From [Clostridium] scindens (GTDB lineage: Bacteria > Bacillota > Clostridia > Lachnospirales > Lachnospiraceae): a DNA stretch of 64,000 nt. Below are positions 9,232 through 17,278 of the stretch, piece after piece; within the stretch, counting starts at the first letter, position 1, and each line of letters starts with the position of its first letter. The stretch spans positions 909,001-973,000 of the forward strand of contig NZ_CP080442.1 of NCBI RefSeq assembly GCF_019597925.1, in the 5' to 3' direction. The notes beneath the pieces are model-generated. The model had not been told where the DNA came from. It was given only the letters and a program-made list of their open reading frames with translations, and searched no databases. The translations under genes and the position numbers were made by a program.

Positions 9232-11292
9232 ATGGCAGCAAAAAAAGGCAGTTTATCTATCAGCAGTGAAAACATATTTCCAATTATAAAGAAATGGGTG
9301 TACTCAGACCATGACATTTTCGTGCGCGAAATGGTATCCAATGGATGCGACGCGATCACGAAACTTAAGAAGCTGGATATGATGGGGGAATACCAGCTTC
9401 CGGATGGCTATAAGCCCAGCATCAAGATTGAGGTAAATCCAGAAGAAAAGACGCTGAAGTTCACAGACAATGGTATCGGAATGACGGCTGACGAGGTAGA
9501 GGAATATATTACCCAGATCGCGTTCTCCGGCGCTACAGAGTTCCTGGAAAAGTATAAGGACAAGACGACGGAAGATGATATGATCGGCCATTTCGGATTG
9601 GGATTCTATTCAGCCTTCATGGTAGCGGATGAAGTGCATATTGACACGCTGTCTTATAAGGAAGGCGCTACCCCGGTTCACTGGGCAAGCAATGGCGGCA
9701 CGGAATATGAGATGGAAGATGGCACCAAGGCAGAGGTAGGATCCACCATGACGCTGTACCTGAATGAAGACAGCCTGGAATTTGCCAATGAGTACCGTGT
9801 AAGAGAAGTCATTGAGAAATACTGTTCCTTCATGCCGGTTGAGATCTTCCTTTCCAAGGAAAATGCGGAACCGGAGTATGAGACCATCGATGAGGCGTAT
9901 TTGAAAGAAGATGATGTAGTCATCGAGCATATTCACGAAGATGCCAAGATGGAAGAAAAGGAAAATGAAGACGGCGAAAAGGAAATGGTGGAAGTAGAGC
10001 CGGCTAAGGAAAAGGTAAAGATCCAGAAGCGTCCGGTATCCTTAAGCGACATTCAGCCTCTGTGGACGAAGCATCCGAATGAATGCACGGATGAGGACTA
10101 TCTGGAATTCTACCGCAAGGTATTCCTGGACTATAAAGAGCCTCTGTTCTGGATCCACCTGAATATGGACTATCCATTTAATTTAAAGGGAATCTTATAC
10201 TTCCCAAGAATCAACACCGAATATGATTCTATAGAAGGAACCATCAAACTGTATAACAACCAGGTATTCATCGCCGATAATATCAAGGAAGTCATACCGG
10301 AATTCCTGATGGTATTAAAGGGAGTCATCGACTGCCCGGACCTTCCGCTGAACGTATCCAGAAGCGCACTGCAGAATGACGGATTTGTCAATAAGATAGC
10401 GGACTATATCTCCAAGAAAGTGGCGGATAAGCTGTCCGGAATGTGTAAGACAAAGAGAGAAGATTATGAGAAATACTGGGACAGCATCAGCCCGTTTATC
10501 AAATTCGGATGCCTCAAAGACGAGAAATTCTGCGATAAGATGAAGGATGCAATCCTCTTTAAGAATATTGATCACAAATATCTGACGCTGAAAGATTGTA
10601 TAGAAGAAAACGGCGGAGAGGTAGTTGAGCCAAATGACAAGAAGGAAGAAGAGAATACTGATGGCAGCGATGAGAACAAAGTAGAAGAGATTAAGACGAC
10701 GATCTACTATGTTACCGATGAAGTGCAGCAGAGCCAGTACATCAACCTGTTCAAGAGTCAAGGACAGGATGCGGTAATACTGGGACATAATATTGATTCT
10801 CCATTTATTACGCAGCTGGAGCAGCGAAACCCGGCCATCCGCTTCCAGAGGATCGACGCTGACGTGACGGATACCATTAAGGAAGAAGTGGCGGAAGAAG
10901 AGAAAGAAGAATTTAAGAAGACCTCTGACAGCCTGATTGAAATCTTCCGCAAGGAACTGGAAAATGACAAGCTGGATGTAAAGATCGAGAAACTCAAGGA
11001 TGACAATATGGCAGCCATGATCACTCTGTCAGAGCAGAACCGCCGTATGCAGGAAATGATGAAGATGTACGGCATGGACGGAATGAATATGGGCGGAGAG
11101 AGCACCCTGATCCTGAATGCGAACCATCCGCTGGTACAGTACGTGGTAGATCACAAAGACAGCGAGAATACCAGCATTATCTGCAAGCAGCTCTATGATC
11201 TGGCAATGCTGGCGCACAAGCCGTTAAGCCCGGAAGAGATGACGGCATTTGTAAAGAGAAGCAATGAGATCATGATGCTTCTGACGAAGTAG
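9232..11292 (+). CDS. htpG: Molecular chaperone HtpG (Hsp90 family)
   Basis: HtpG is the cytosolic ATP-dependent Hsp90 chaperone that remodels client proteins. The GHKL ATPase motifs are clear: EMVSNGCDAITKL, DNGIGMT and GHFGLGFYSAFMV. The middle domain has NVSRSALQND, with the ATP-contacting arginine, and the C-terminal dimerisation region is present. I start at ATG 9232, eight nt after AGGAG (9219-9223). A GTG at 9223 overlaps the ribosome site and is unlikely. The 686-aa length exceeds E. coli HtpG (624) because of acidic inserts near residues 230-265 and 470-490. A perfect CIRCE operator upstream puts it under HrcA control, unlike B. subtilis htpG. Confidence 0.97.
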   Translation: MAAKKGSLSISSENIFPIIKKWVYSDHDIFVREMVSNGCDAITKLKKLDMMGEYQLPDGYKPSIKIEVNPEEKTLKFTDNGIGMTADEVEEYITQIAFSGATEFLEKYKDKTTEDDMIGHFGLGFYSAFMVADEVHIDTLSYKEGATPVHWASNGGTEYEMEDGTKAEVGSTMTLYLNEDSLEFANEYRVREVIEKYCSFMPVEIFLSKENAEPEYETIDEAYLKEDDVVIEHIHEDAKMEEKENEDGEKEMVEVEPAKEKVKIQKRPVSLSDIQPLWTKHPNECTDEDYLEFYRKVFLDYKEPLFWIHLNMDYPFNLKGILYFPRINTEYDSIEGTIKLYNNQVFIADNIKEVIPEFLMVLKGVIDCPDLPLNVSRSALQNDGFVNKIADYISKKVADKLSGMCKTKREDYEKYWDSISPFIKFGCLKDEKFCDKMKDAILFKNIDHKYLTLKDCIEENGGEVVEPNDKKEEENTDGSDENKVEEIKTTIYYVTDEVQQSQYINLFKSQGQDAVILGHNIDSPFITQLEQRNPAIRFQRIDADVTDTIKEEVAEEEKEEFKKTSDSLIEIFRKELENDKLDVKIEKLKDDNMAAMITLSEQNRRMQEMMKMYGMDGMNMGGESTLILNANHPLVQYVVDHKDSENTSIICKQLYDLAMLAHKPLSPEEMTAFVKRSNEIMMLLTK

Positions 11293-11331
11293 GAGAATAG
11301 AATTACAGTCTTTGGCTATTTTTCTAAACGA

Positions 11332-11381
11332 TAAGAGTCTGAGACAGTCGGCTTAATTAAGCCTTCTGCCTCAGACTCTTA
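11332..11381. terminator. Bidirectional terminator between htpG and DUF3784 gene
   Basis: Outer arms TAAGAGTCTGAG (11332-11343) and CTCAGACTCTTA (11370-11381) are a perfect 12-bp inverted repeat enclosing an inner perfect palindrome GGCTTAATTAAGCC (11350-11363). T-rich sequence follows on the plus strand. The convergent gene arrangement fits a shared terminator. Confidence 0.85.
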
Positions 11382-11390
11382 CATTTCATT

Positions 11391-11723
11391 TTATTTTTTG
11401 TATTTGCCAAATGCTTTTTCTTCATCCAGATGTACATCCTTAAAAAACATGATCAGCCATACAATAAATGCGATCACTCCCATATACTGCGATATAAAGT
11501 ACGAAAGGATAGCGCCAATTCCCATAATGCCCGACCAGATTAAAAAGGCATTTCTCTGGTCCCTGCTCATCCAGTCCTGGTCATACAGTTCTCTTTGATA
11601 TTTGGGAATCGTATTAAAGCCGCTGATCAATATCGCGGCCCTTCCCTTCAAAATCGTAAACAGCAAAGCCAAAAACAAAAACAGCAAACAAGAAATCCCC
11701 AAAGTAATAAATCCAACATTCAT
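11391..11723 (-). CDS. DUF3784-type small membrane protein
   Basis: This 110-aa protein has an N-terminal TM helix (about residues 4-25), the diagnostic segment KGRAAILISGFNTIPKYQRE, then two closely spaced TM helices (about 58-95) and a charged tail. This pattern matches the DUF3784 family of Firmicutes membrane proteins, whose function is unknown. It is monocistronic, convergent with htpG and separated from it by a strong shared terminator. The family call rests on the recognised KGRAA/YNT-like motif. Confidence 0.75.
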   Translation of the reverse strand: MNVGFITLGISCLLFLFLALLFTILKGRAAILISGFNTIPKYQRELYDQDWMSRDQRNAFLIWSGIMGIGAILSYFISQYMGVIAFIVWLIMFFKDVHLDEEKAFGKYKK

Positions 11724-11877
11724 AAGAACACCCCTAACTTTGTATTTTATCTATACTAAACACAATGAATTTCAAGCCTTTTTAACGAATGAAATCTATG
11801 TAATATCACACAATCCCGGCAAACCCCCATAACTTTCTGCCCGCACTCTACGTAGAATTGCCAACAAATTGACGCAA

Positions 11878-12052
11878 GCCCGGGAGGGGAGGAGGGAATT
11901 CTGTAGGTAAGCGTTTGAGACGCAGAATCCATGCCTGAGATGTTGGGACGCAAAAGAGGAGTCAGCCGACGACTCTTTCGCGGCCTTACAGATCAGTGCA
12001 TTAGTCGGAGTCTCAGAAAGCGTCGGAAGAATCCCCTCCTCCCCTCCCGGGC
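11878..12052. repeat. Long GC-rich interrupted inverted repeat, possible structured RNA or MITE-like element
   Basis: The outer arms are GCCCGGGAGGGGAGGAGG (11878-11895) and its exact reverse complement, CCTCCTCCCCTCCCGGGC (12034 onward to about 12051). This is an 18-bp perfect stem with one purine-rich strand. Inside, the similarity continues imperfectly: ATTCT plus a GCGTTTGAGAC-like block on the left faces GTCTCAGAAAGCGTC and GAATCC on the right. The centre has GAGTC / GACTC arms near 11958-11975. No convincing ORF or transposase lies within. The arms are far more GC-rich than the flanking DNA. It occupies most of the 350-nt gap between the DUF3784 and DUF5721-like genes. Confidence 0.7.
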
Positions 12053-12073
12053 GCCCGCCAATCACCACAATTC

Positions 12074-12544
12074 CTACAACTCCCGCCAGTTCCCCAGCAT
12101 TTTCCCTACATAAGCATCCCATTCCCGCTCCAGCGTCTTATCCATGGTAAAGGTGTGCATGGAGGTGCCGGTGATGCATTGCAGCGTTGTCCCGTCATAG
12201 TGGAAGTTCAGGTACAAGCCCTGAATGTCTTCGGCCCGGCAGGCGCCAATCTGGTGCTTCTCCAGGAAAGCGGCAAAGTTTTCCGGGGCCAGCGACAGGA
12301 TAATCTTGAAGCTTAGCGGGGTGCGCCTGCCTCGTATGATGGCAAAGCAAAGCTCGCGCACCTCCTTCCAGTAGGAGTGCGAGCGCGTTGGGGCGTCATC
12401 GAAGAAATCCTTCTGAAGGAAGCCATCCAGGGTGAATTTATTGAATGTGGTGATCTCGCCTTCAATAAAGGAAAACTGGTCAAAGGTTTCCTTCAGGAGA
12501 AGGTGGGCCATACAGGTCTTTGCTGATAATGTAATAACGTCCAT
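12074..12544 (-). CDS. DUF5721-like conserved protein of unknown function
   Basis: A 156-aa soluble protein without signal peptide or TM segment. The sequence (MDVITLSAKTCMAHLL at the start, HSYWKEVRELCFAIIRGRR in the middle) matches my recollection of a small family restricted to Lachnospiraceae, annotated DUF5721. No catalytic motif is evident. The start has AAAGGAG eight nt upstream on the minus strand. It is transcribed away from the acetylation operon, and its 3' end abuts the long inverted repeat. The gene is likely real; the function is unknown. Confidence 0.65.
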   Translation of the reverse strand: MDVITLSAKTCMAHLLLKETFDQFSFIEGEITTFNKFTLDGFLQKDFFDDAPTRSHSYWKEVRELCFAIIRGRRTPLSFKIILSLAPENFAAFLEKHQIGACRAEDIQGLYLNFHYDGTTLQCITGTSMHTFTMDKTLEREWDAYVGKMLGNWREL

Positions 12545-12588
12545 ATGAAAACTCCTTTTCTAACTCTGATTAATAGTATAGCATAGGT

Positions 12589-12617
12589 TTGACTTTTATA
12601 GGGAAAAACAGTACAAT
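12589..12617 (+). promoter_or_regulatory. Sigma-A promoter of the surface-acetylation operon
   Basis: TTGACT (12589-12594), 17 nt, TACAAT (12612-12617), located 37 nt before the GTG start of the SGNH gene. No equally good promoter was found in the tightly packed genes that follow, so it may drive a long transcript. Confidence 0.7.
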
Positions 12618-12653
12618 ATTCCTATATGTGCAAATAGGGAGAAGGCAGCAGCC

Positions 12654-13451
12654 GTGGGAGATAGAGACAAAAGAAAAGTAAAAGAAATTGAAGAGAAAGA
12701 TGCGGTGCTGCGTATCGCGGTGACGGTAGCCGTCATCCTTTTGGTCATAGGAATCATTGTTGTCGTAGTAAAGGTCCTGAATCCAAAGGCAGATACGCAG
12801 AAAGGGCTCCAGAAGCTAAAGCAGATGGAACAGACGGATGTAGCGAAGGTAGATAAGAAGATCCAGAAACTGGAGGAAGCGGAGCGGCAGGCAGACGAGG
12901 AGTGGGCCAGCCGTCCGGCAAGCGAGAAGTTTGCCAATGCGCTCGTACTGGGGGATTCCGTCACGCAGGGGCTGTCTGAATTCGGAATCCTGGACGCGGC
13001 TTATGTGCAGGCTGACCGCGGAACCGGGGTAAGCGAGGCGGCGGATAATAAGATTGAGGAACATCTTGCCAAAGCAGAAGAATTAAAGCCCCAAGTGCTG
13101 TTCCTGGCATACGGGATGAATGATATCGAGGCGACCAGGGGAGATGCCAAGGCTTTTGCCAAAACATATAAGGCGGTGCTTGACCGGCTGAAGGAATCAT
13201 TGCCAGATACGAGGATATACGTCAACAGCATACTTCCTGTGAAACAGTCAGTGATCGATGAGAACGAATGGTATGGCAACATCGGCGAGTATAATAAGGC
13301 GCTGGAGGCGCTGTGCGAAAAAGAGGATGTGACGTTCATTGACAACGGAAGCCTGGTAAAGGAAGAATACTATACGGAAGATGGAATCCATATGCAGCCG
13401 GATTACTATACGGAATGGGTGAACCATATGGCGGAGGTCGCAGGTTTGTGA
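12654..13451 (+). CDS. Membrane-anchored SGNH/GDSL hydrolase
   Basis: The 265-aa protein has one N-terminal TM helix (about residues 20-42) and an extracytoplasmic SGNH esterase domain. Block I is GDSVTQG with the nucleophilic Ser (about residue 101), block III is GMND (Asn), and block V is DGIHM with the catalytic Asp and His. A charged coiled linker (about 50-85) separates the TM from the domain. Start is GTG 12654 after GGGAGAAGG. The stop overlaps the next start (TGATG). With the MBOAT and DHHW genes downstream it probably adds or removes O-acetyl groups on a surface polymer. Which direction it works in cannot be told from sequence. Confidence 0.85.
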   Translation: MGDRDKRKVKEIEEKDAVLRIAVTVAVILLVIGIIVVVVKVLNPKADTQKGLQKLKQMEQTDVAKVDKKIQKLEEAERQADEEWASRPASEKFANALVLGDSVTQGLSEFGILDAAYVQADRGTGVSEAADNKIEEHLAKAEELKPQVLFLAYGMNDIEATRGDAKAFAKTYKAVLDRLKESLPDTRIYVNSILPVKQSVIDENEWYGNIGEYNKALEALCEKEDVTFIDNGSLVKEEYYTEDGIHMQPDYYTEWVNHMAEVAGL

Positions 13452-13936
13452 TGAAGAAGCGGAAGATAGATTTGCTTAACATATTAAAATATGGAATGGT
13501 CGTCGTATTTATCGTCTACATCGTATTTCTCCTGTCACGGGAGGGCGGTAATGAGGTGCCGGTAAAGACGATAAGCAAGAATATCCTGGCTGTTGCCAAG
13601 ACAGAAGGGATGAAGAAGGGGACGACCCAGGATTTAAAGAAATATTATAGGCTGAATGCCAGCGATTATGACGGGGTCATGCTGTATATTCCGGATGATG
13701 TCATGAGCGTGAATGAGATTCTGGTGGTCAAGCTAAAGGACAAGTCCCAGGCCGAGGCCGTGGAAGAAGCCGCAAGAAAGCGTCTGGACACCCAGAAGAC
13801 AAGTTTCGAGGGCTATGGAGCGAAGCAGACAAAACTAATTAATTCGGCGGTACTGGATAGCAGAGGCTATTATCTTTTAATGGCTGTTTCGGAGGATGCG
13901 GACAGCATCTATAGGGCTTTTAAGAAAAGTATGTAG
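13451..13936 (+). CDS. DUF4358 domain protein
   Basis: A 161-aa protein with an N-terminal signal-anchor (about residues 13-30) and an extracytoplasmic DUF4358 domain, recognised from LKKYYRLNASDYDGVMLY and the following VVKLKDKSQAEAVEEAARKR. DUF4358 proteins recur beside MBOAT and DHHW genes in Lachnospiraceae, but their role is not established. I place the start at ATG 13451, which overlaps the SGNH stop by one base; an in-frame upstream start at 13415 lies inside the SGNH gene. It is likely an accessory component of the acetylation machinery. Confidence 0.8.
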   Translation: MKKRKIDLLNILKYGMVVVFIVYIVFLLSREGGNEVPVKTISKNILAVAKTEGMKKGTTQDLKKYYRLNASDYDGVMLYIPDDVMSVNEILVVKLKDKSQAEAVEEAARKRLDTQKTSFEGYGAKQTKLINSAVLDSRGYYLLMAVSEDADSIYRAFKKSM

Positions 13937-13954
13937 AAGAAGGGTTAGGACGGC

Positions 13955-15361
13955 ATGTTATTCAGTAGTATCGTTTTTTTATTTACATTTTTACCAGTGA
14001 TATTAATCTTATATTATCTTGTACCAAGACGGCTGAAGAATGTGGTGCTTCTTCTTTGCAGTCTTGTTTTCTATGCCTGGGGAGAGCCAGTATATATATT
14101 CCTGATGATATTTTCCATTATATTCAACTATATCAGCGGACTTGACATTGCGAGGAATCTTAAGAACCAGCGCGCGGCCCGGGGAAGCCTGATCTTCAAC
14201 CTGGTCGTGAACCTTGGAATTCTGGGATTCTTCAAATACGAAGGCTTTCTGCTGGACAGCCTGAACCGCGTGCTGCCGGTGGATATTCCGTACAGGGAGT
14301 TAGCGCTGCCCATCGGGATCTCTTTCTATACCTTCCAGATCCTTTCCTATATTATAGATGTATATCGCCAGAATGTGAAGGCGCAGAAGAATTTTATGGA
14401 CTTTGCCCTGTATGTGACCATGTTCCCACAGCTGATCGCAGGCCCGATCGTAAGATACTCGGATATTGAGAGGCAGCTGCATTCCAGACAAGAGTCCTTT
14501 CGCAAATTCGGCGACGGCGCCATGTTCTTTATCCGGGGTCTGGCAAAGAAGGTACTGCTGGCGAATACCATTGGCATGGTATTTACAGAAGTCACTTCGC
14601 TGGAACCGGGGAAGATGTCCGTACTCAGCGCATGGCTTGGGTGCGCTGCGTATACCTTCCAGATATACTTCGACTTCAGCGGATATTCGGATATGGCAAT
14701 CGGACTTGGCAAGATGTTCGGGTTCGAATTCCTAAAGAACTTTGATTATCCGTACATTTCCAAAAGCATTACGGAATTCTGGCGCAGATGGCACATTTCT
14801 CTGAGCACCTGGTTCAAGGAATATCTATACATACCTCTGGGGGGAAACCGGGTAAGCACGGCGAAGCATATCCGCAATCTGCTGGTTGTCTGGTTCCTCA
14901 CAGGACTATGGCATGGGGCAGCCTGGAACTTTGTGGCGTGGGGACTGTATTATGGAATCCTGCTGATTATTGAGAAGTATTTTCTTGGGAGATTCCTTGA
15001 GAAACTGCCAGGAGTATTGCGCCATATCTACAGCCTGCTTCTGGTGATGATCGGCTGGGTATTCTTCTTCAGCCCCGGCCTTGGAAATGCATTCGGGTAC
15101 CTGAAAGTAATGTTTGGGGCAGGCGCCCATGGCTTTATCGACAAGGAAGGCCTGTATCTATTCTTTACGAATGCAATTCTGTGGGTAGTCCTGGTTCTTG
15201 GCTCTACCCCTTTGGTGCACCGGACGTACGAAAGACTGCTTGAACGCAAAGGCCAAGTAAGAATGGCTGTAGGATGCATCCTATATGGCATGATGTTTTT
15301 GCTGTGTGTGGCATATCTGGTGACAGAGACTTACAACCCATTCCTGTATTTTAGATTTTAG
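13955..15361 (+). CDS. MBOAT-family O-acyltransferase (AlgI/DltB-like)
   Basis: A 468-aa polytopic membrane protein with about ten or more TM helices, beginning MLFSSIVFLFTFLPV as is typical of AlgI-type MBOATs. Conserved motifs include the EFWRRWHISLSTWFKEYLY segment and WHGAAWNF, whose histidine is the presumed catalytic residue. These enzymes carry acyl groups, usually acetyl, across the membrane for transfer to extracytoplasmic polysaccharide. It sits between DUF4358 and DHHW genes, 8 nt before the latter, so the four genes form one O-acetylation unit. The polymer acceptor is unknown. Confidence 0.93.
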   Translation: MLFSSIVFLFTFLPVILILYYLVPRRLKNVVLLLCSLVFYAWGEPVYIFLMIFSIIFNYISGLDIARNLKNQRAARGSLIFNLVVNLGILGFFKYEGFLLDSLNRVLPVDIPYRELALPIGISFYTFQILSYIIDVYRQNVKAQKNFMDFALYVTMFPQLIAGPIVRYSDIERQLHSRQESFRKFGDGAMFFIRGLAKKVLLANTIGMVFTEVTSLEPGKMSVLSAWLGCAAYTFQIYFDFSGYSDMAIGLGKMFGFEFLKNFDYPYISKSITEFWRRWHISLSTWFKEYLYIPLGGNRVSTAKHIRNLLVVWFLTGLWHGAAWNFVAWGLYYGILLIIEKYFLGRFLEKLPGVLRHIYSLLLVMIGWVFFFSPGLGNAFGYLKVMFGAGAHGFIDKEGLYLFFTNAILWVVLVLGSTPLVHRTYERLLERKGQVRMAVGCILYGMMFLLCVAYLVTETYNPFLYFRF

Positions 15362-15369
15362 GAGACGCA

Positions 15370-16551
15370 ATGAAACAGACGAGACAGCGAAAGAAGGGAA
15401 AACTGTATAATAGGAAGGCCATGGCGATACTGTTCATCGGGTTTTTGATGTTATTCTGCCTGGTGAACGTGCTTGTCAGAGATAAGGAATTCTCCGAGAA
15501 GGAGAACCGCATGCTGGAGCAGAAGCCGAAACTATCCTGGACGGGAATCGAGAGCGGGAGATATATGAAGCAGTATGAATCCTATAAGTCGGACCAGTTT
15601 GCCGGAAGGAACTTCTGGGTGGCATTTAAGACGCGGGTGGATCTGATAGCCGGAAGACGGGAGTCTAACGGCGTGTTTAAGGGAGATAAGAAGTATCTTC
15701 TGGAAGATATCGCCAAGCCTAATCAGGAGCAGATGAAGCAGAATCTGAAGGCTATCCGGGAATTTGAAAAAGAGTATAAAGATATTCCCATGTATATGAT
15801 GCTGGTTCCCAATGCCGCCAATATTCTTTCAGAGAGGCTGCCTAATTTTGCGGTAACGGAGAATCAGGAAGCTACATTTGATGCGATCAAAAAGACTTTG
15901 GGAGATAAGATCACCTGGGTGGATGCAGGCAAGGCTCTGAAAGCCCATAAGAAAGAAGAGATCTATTATCATACGGATCATCACTGGACCACGCTTGGGG
16001 CATACTATGCATATGAGGAATTGGCCAAAACGATGAAGCTGGATACCGGGAAAAGCCCGAAACTGAAAGCATATGCAGTGACCAATGCGTTTAACGGAAC
16101 TCTGTCAGCCACCAGCGGATATGAGACAGGCTACGAGGAGCCTATCTATATCTATGTTCCTAAGAAAGAAAAAGAGGCGACGCAGGTGGTGGTCAGTTAT
16201 GTAGACGAAAAGAAAAAGACCGCCACATTGTACGACCGATCGAAGTTGCAGGAAAAGGATAAGTACGCGTTATTCCTGGGTGGCAATTATTCCATGATAG
16301 ATATCAGGACTACGGCGGATACCACGGACCGGCTGCTGGTGATCAAGGATTCTTATGCCAACTGCCTGATCCCATTCCTGACGCCTTATTACAGGGAGAT
16401 AATCGTTCTGGATCCCCGCTACTATTACGGCGATATCAAGGAAGTCATGAAGGAAAATAAGATAACAAGCGTGCTGTTTCTGTATAATGGAAATACTTTT
16501 GTAGAAGATAACAGTATAAGTGGAGTATTGCAAAATGGTGAGACTGAATAA
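15370..16551 (+). CDS. DHHW-motif protein (AlgJ/AlgX-like acetylation partner)
   Basis: The 393-aa protein has an N-terminal signal-anchor (about residues 18-35), then KEFSEKENRMLEQKP, the usual start of DHHW proteins. The family signature TDHHWTTLGAYYAY (about residues 198-211) holds the Asp-His pair of an SGNH-like fold, and KDSYANCLIPF near residue 325 carries the likely nucleophilic Ser. AlgJ/AlgX homologues pass the acetyl group from an MBOAT channel to the sugar chain outside the cell. AGGAG lies 6 nt before the ATG. Its last 17 nt overlap the pseudouridine synthase gene. Confidence 0.87.
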   Translation: MKQTRQRKKGKLYNRKAMAILFIGFLMLFCLVNVLVRDKEFSEKENRMLEQKPKLSWTGIESGRYMKQYESYKSDQFAGRNFWVAFKTRVDLIAGRRESNGVFKGDKKYLLEDIAKPNQEQMKQNLKAIREFEKEYKDIPMYMMLVPNAANILSERLPNFAVTENQEATFDAIKKTLGDKITWVDAGKALKAHKKEEIYYHTDHHWTTLGAYYAYEELAKTMKLDTGKSPKLKAYAVTNAFNGTLSATSGYETGYEEPIYIYVPKKEKEATQVVVSYVDEKKKTATLYDRSKLQEKDKYALFLGGNYSMIDIRTTADTTDRLLVIKDSYANCLIPFLTPYYREIIVLDPRYYYGDIKEVMKENKITSVLFLYNGNTFVEDNSISGVLQNGETE

Positions 16552-17278
16552 ATATCTAAGCGACGCTGGCGTCTGTTCCAGAAGAGAGGCCGACCGGCTG
16601 ATCGAGAGCGGCCAGGTGAGGGTGGATGGACAAAGGGCTGTTCCGGGCATGAAGGTTGCGGATGGCCAGGAAGTAAAAGTCGGAAAAAAAGTAATAAAAA
16701 GCAATACGGAAAAAATCGTCCTGGCGGTGAATAAGCCTGCCGGGATTGTTTGTACGGAAGATGTCCGGGAAAAGAAGAATATTATCCGGTATCTGAAGTA
16801 TCCGGTCCGAGTCACTTATGCGGGACGGCTGGATAAAGATTCGGAGGGACTGCTGATCATGACCAATGACGGGGACCTGATCAACGGGATGATGCGCGCC
16901 CGGCATGGTCATGAGAAGGAATACAAGGTGACGGTGAACAAGCCGGTGACGGAAGATTTCATCAGCAAGTTGAAAGAAGGCGTCAGGATCGTAGATAAAG
17001 AGAAGCAGCTTGACGTGGTCACCCGGCCATGCAAGGCGGAAAAACTTGGAAAATATACCTTCTCGATAACGCTGACCCAGGGGCTGAACCGCCAGATAAG
17101 AAGGATGTGCGAGGCTCTCGGATACAAAGTGGAAAGACTGGTAAGAGTAAGGATTATGAATATAGAACTGGGCAGCCTGAAGCCAGGCGCCTATCGAAAA
17201 TTGACAGAGCAGGAGTTAAAGGAATTATATGGACAAGTCAAAGAAAGCCAGAATGCAGGAATTAGTAGAACTTCTTAA
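16535..17278 (+). CDS. rluF: 23S rRNA pseudouridine synthase, RluF/RluB type
   Basis: The 247-aa enzyme converts a uridine of 23S rRNA to pseudouridine. It has an N-terminal S4 RNA-binding domain (RLNKYLSDAGVCSRREADRLI) and the RsuA-family catalytic domain with AGRLDKDSEGLLIMTNDG, whose Asp is the nucleophile. The later motif QGLNRQIRRMCEALGY followed by RVRIMNIELGSL is closer to E. coli RluF than to RluB. I use ATG 16535 (GGAG nine nt upstream) rather than GTG 16520. The gene overlaps both neighbours, indicating translational coupling. The exact target uridine is inferred from RluF similarity only. Confidence 0.85.
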   Translation: MVRLNKYLSDAGVCSRREADRLIESGQVRVDGQRAVPGMKVADGQEVKVGKKVIKSNTEKIVLAVNKPAGIVCTEDVREKKNIIRYLKYPVRVTYAGRLDKDSEGLLIMTNDGDLINGMMRARHGHEKEYKVTVNKPVTEDFISKLKEGVRIVDKEKQLDVVTRPCKAEKLGKYTFSITLTQGLNRQIRRMCEALGYKVERLVRVRIMNIELGSLKPGAYRKLTEQELKELYGQVKESQNAGISRTS

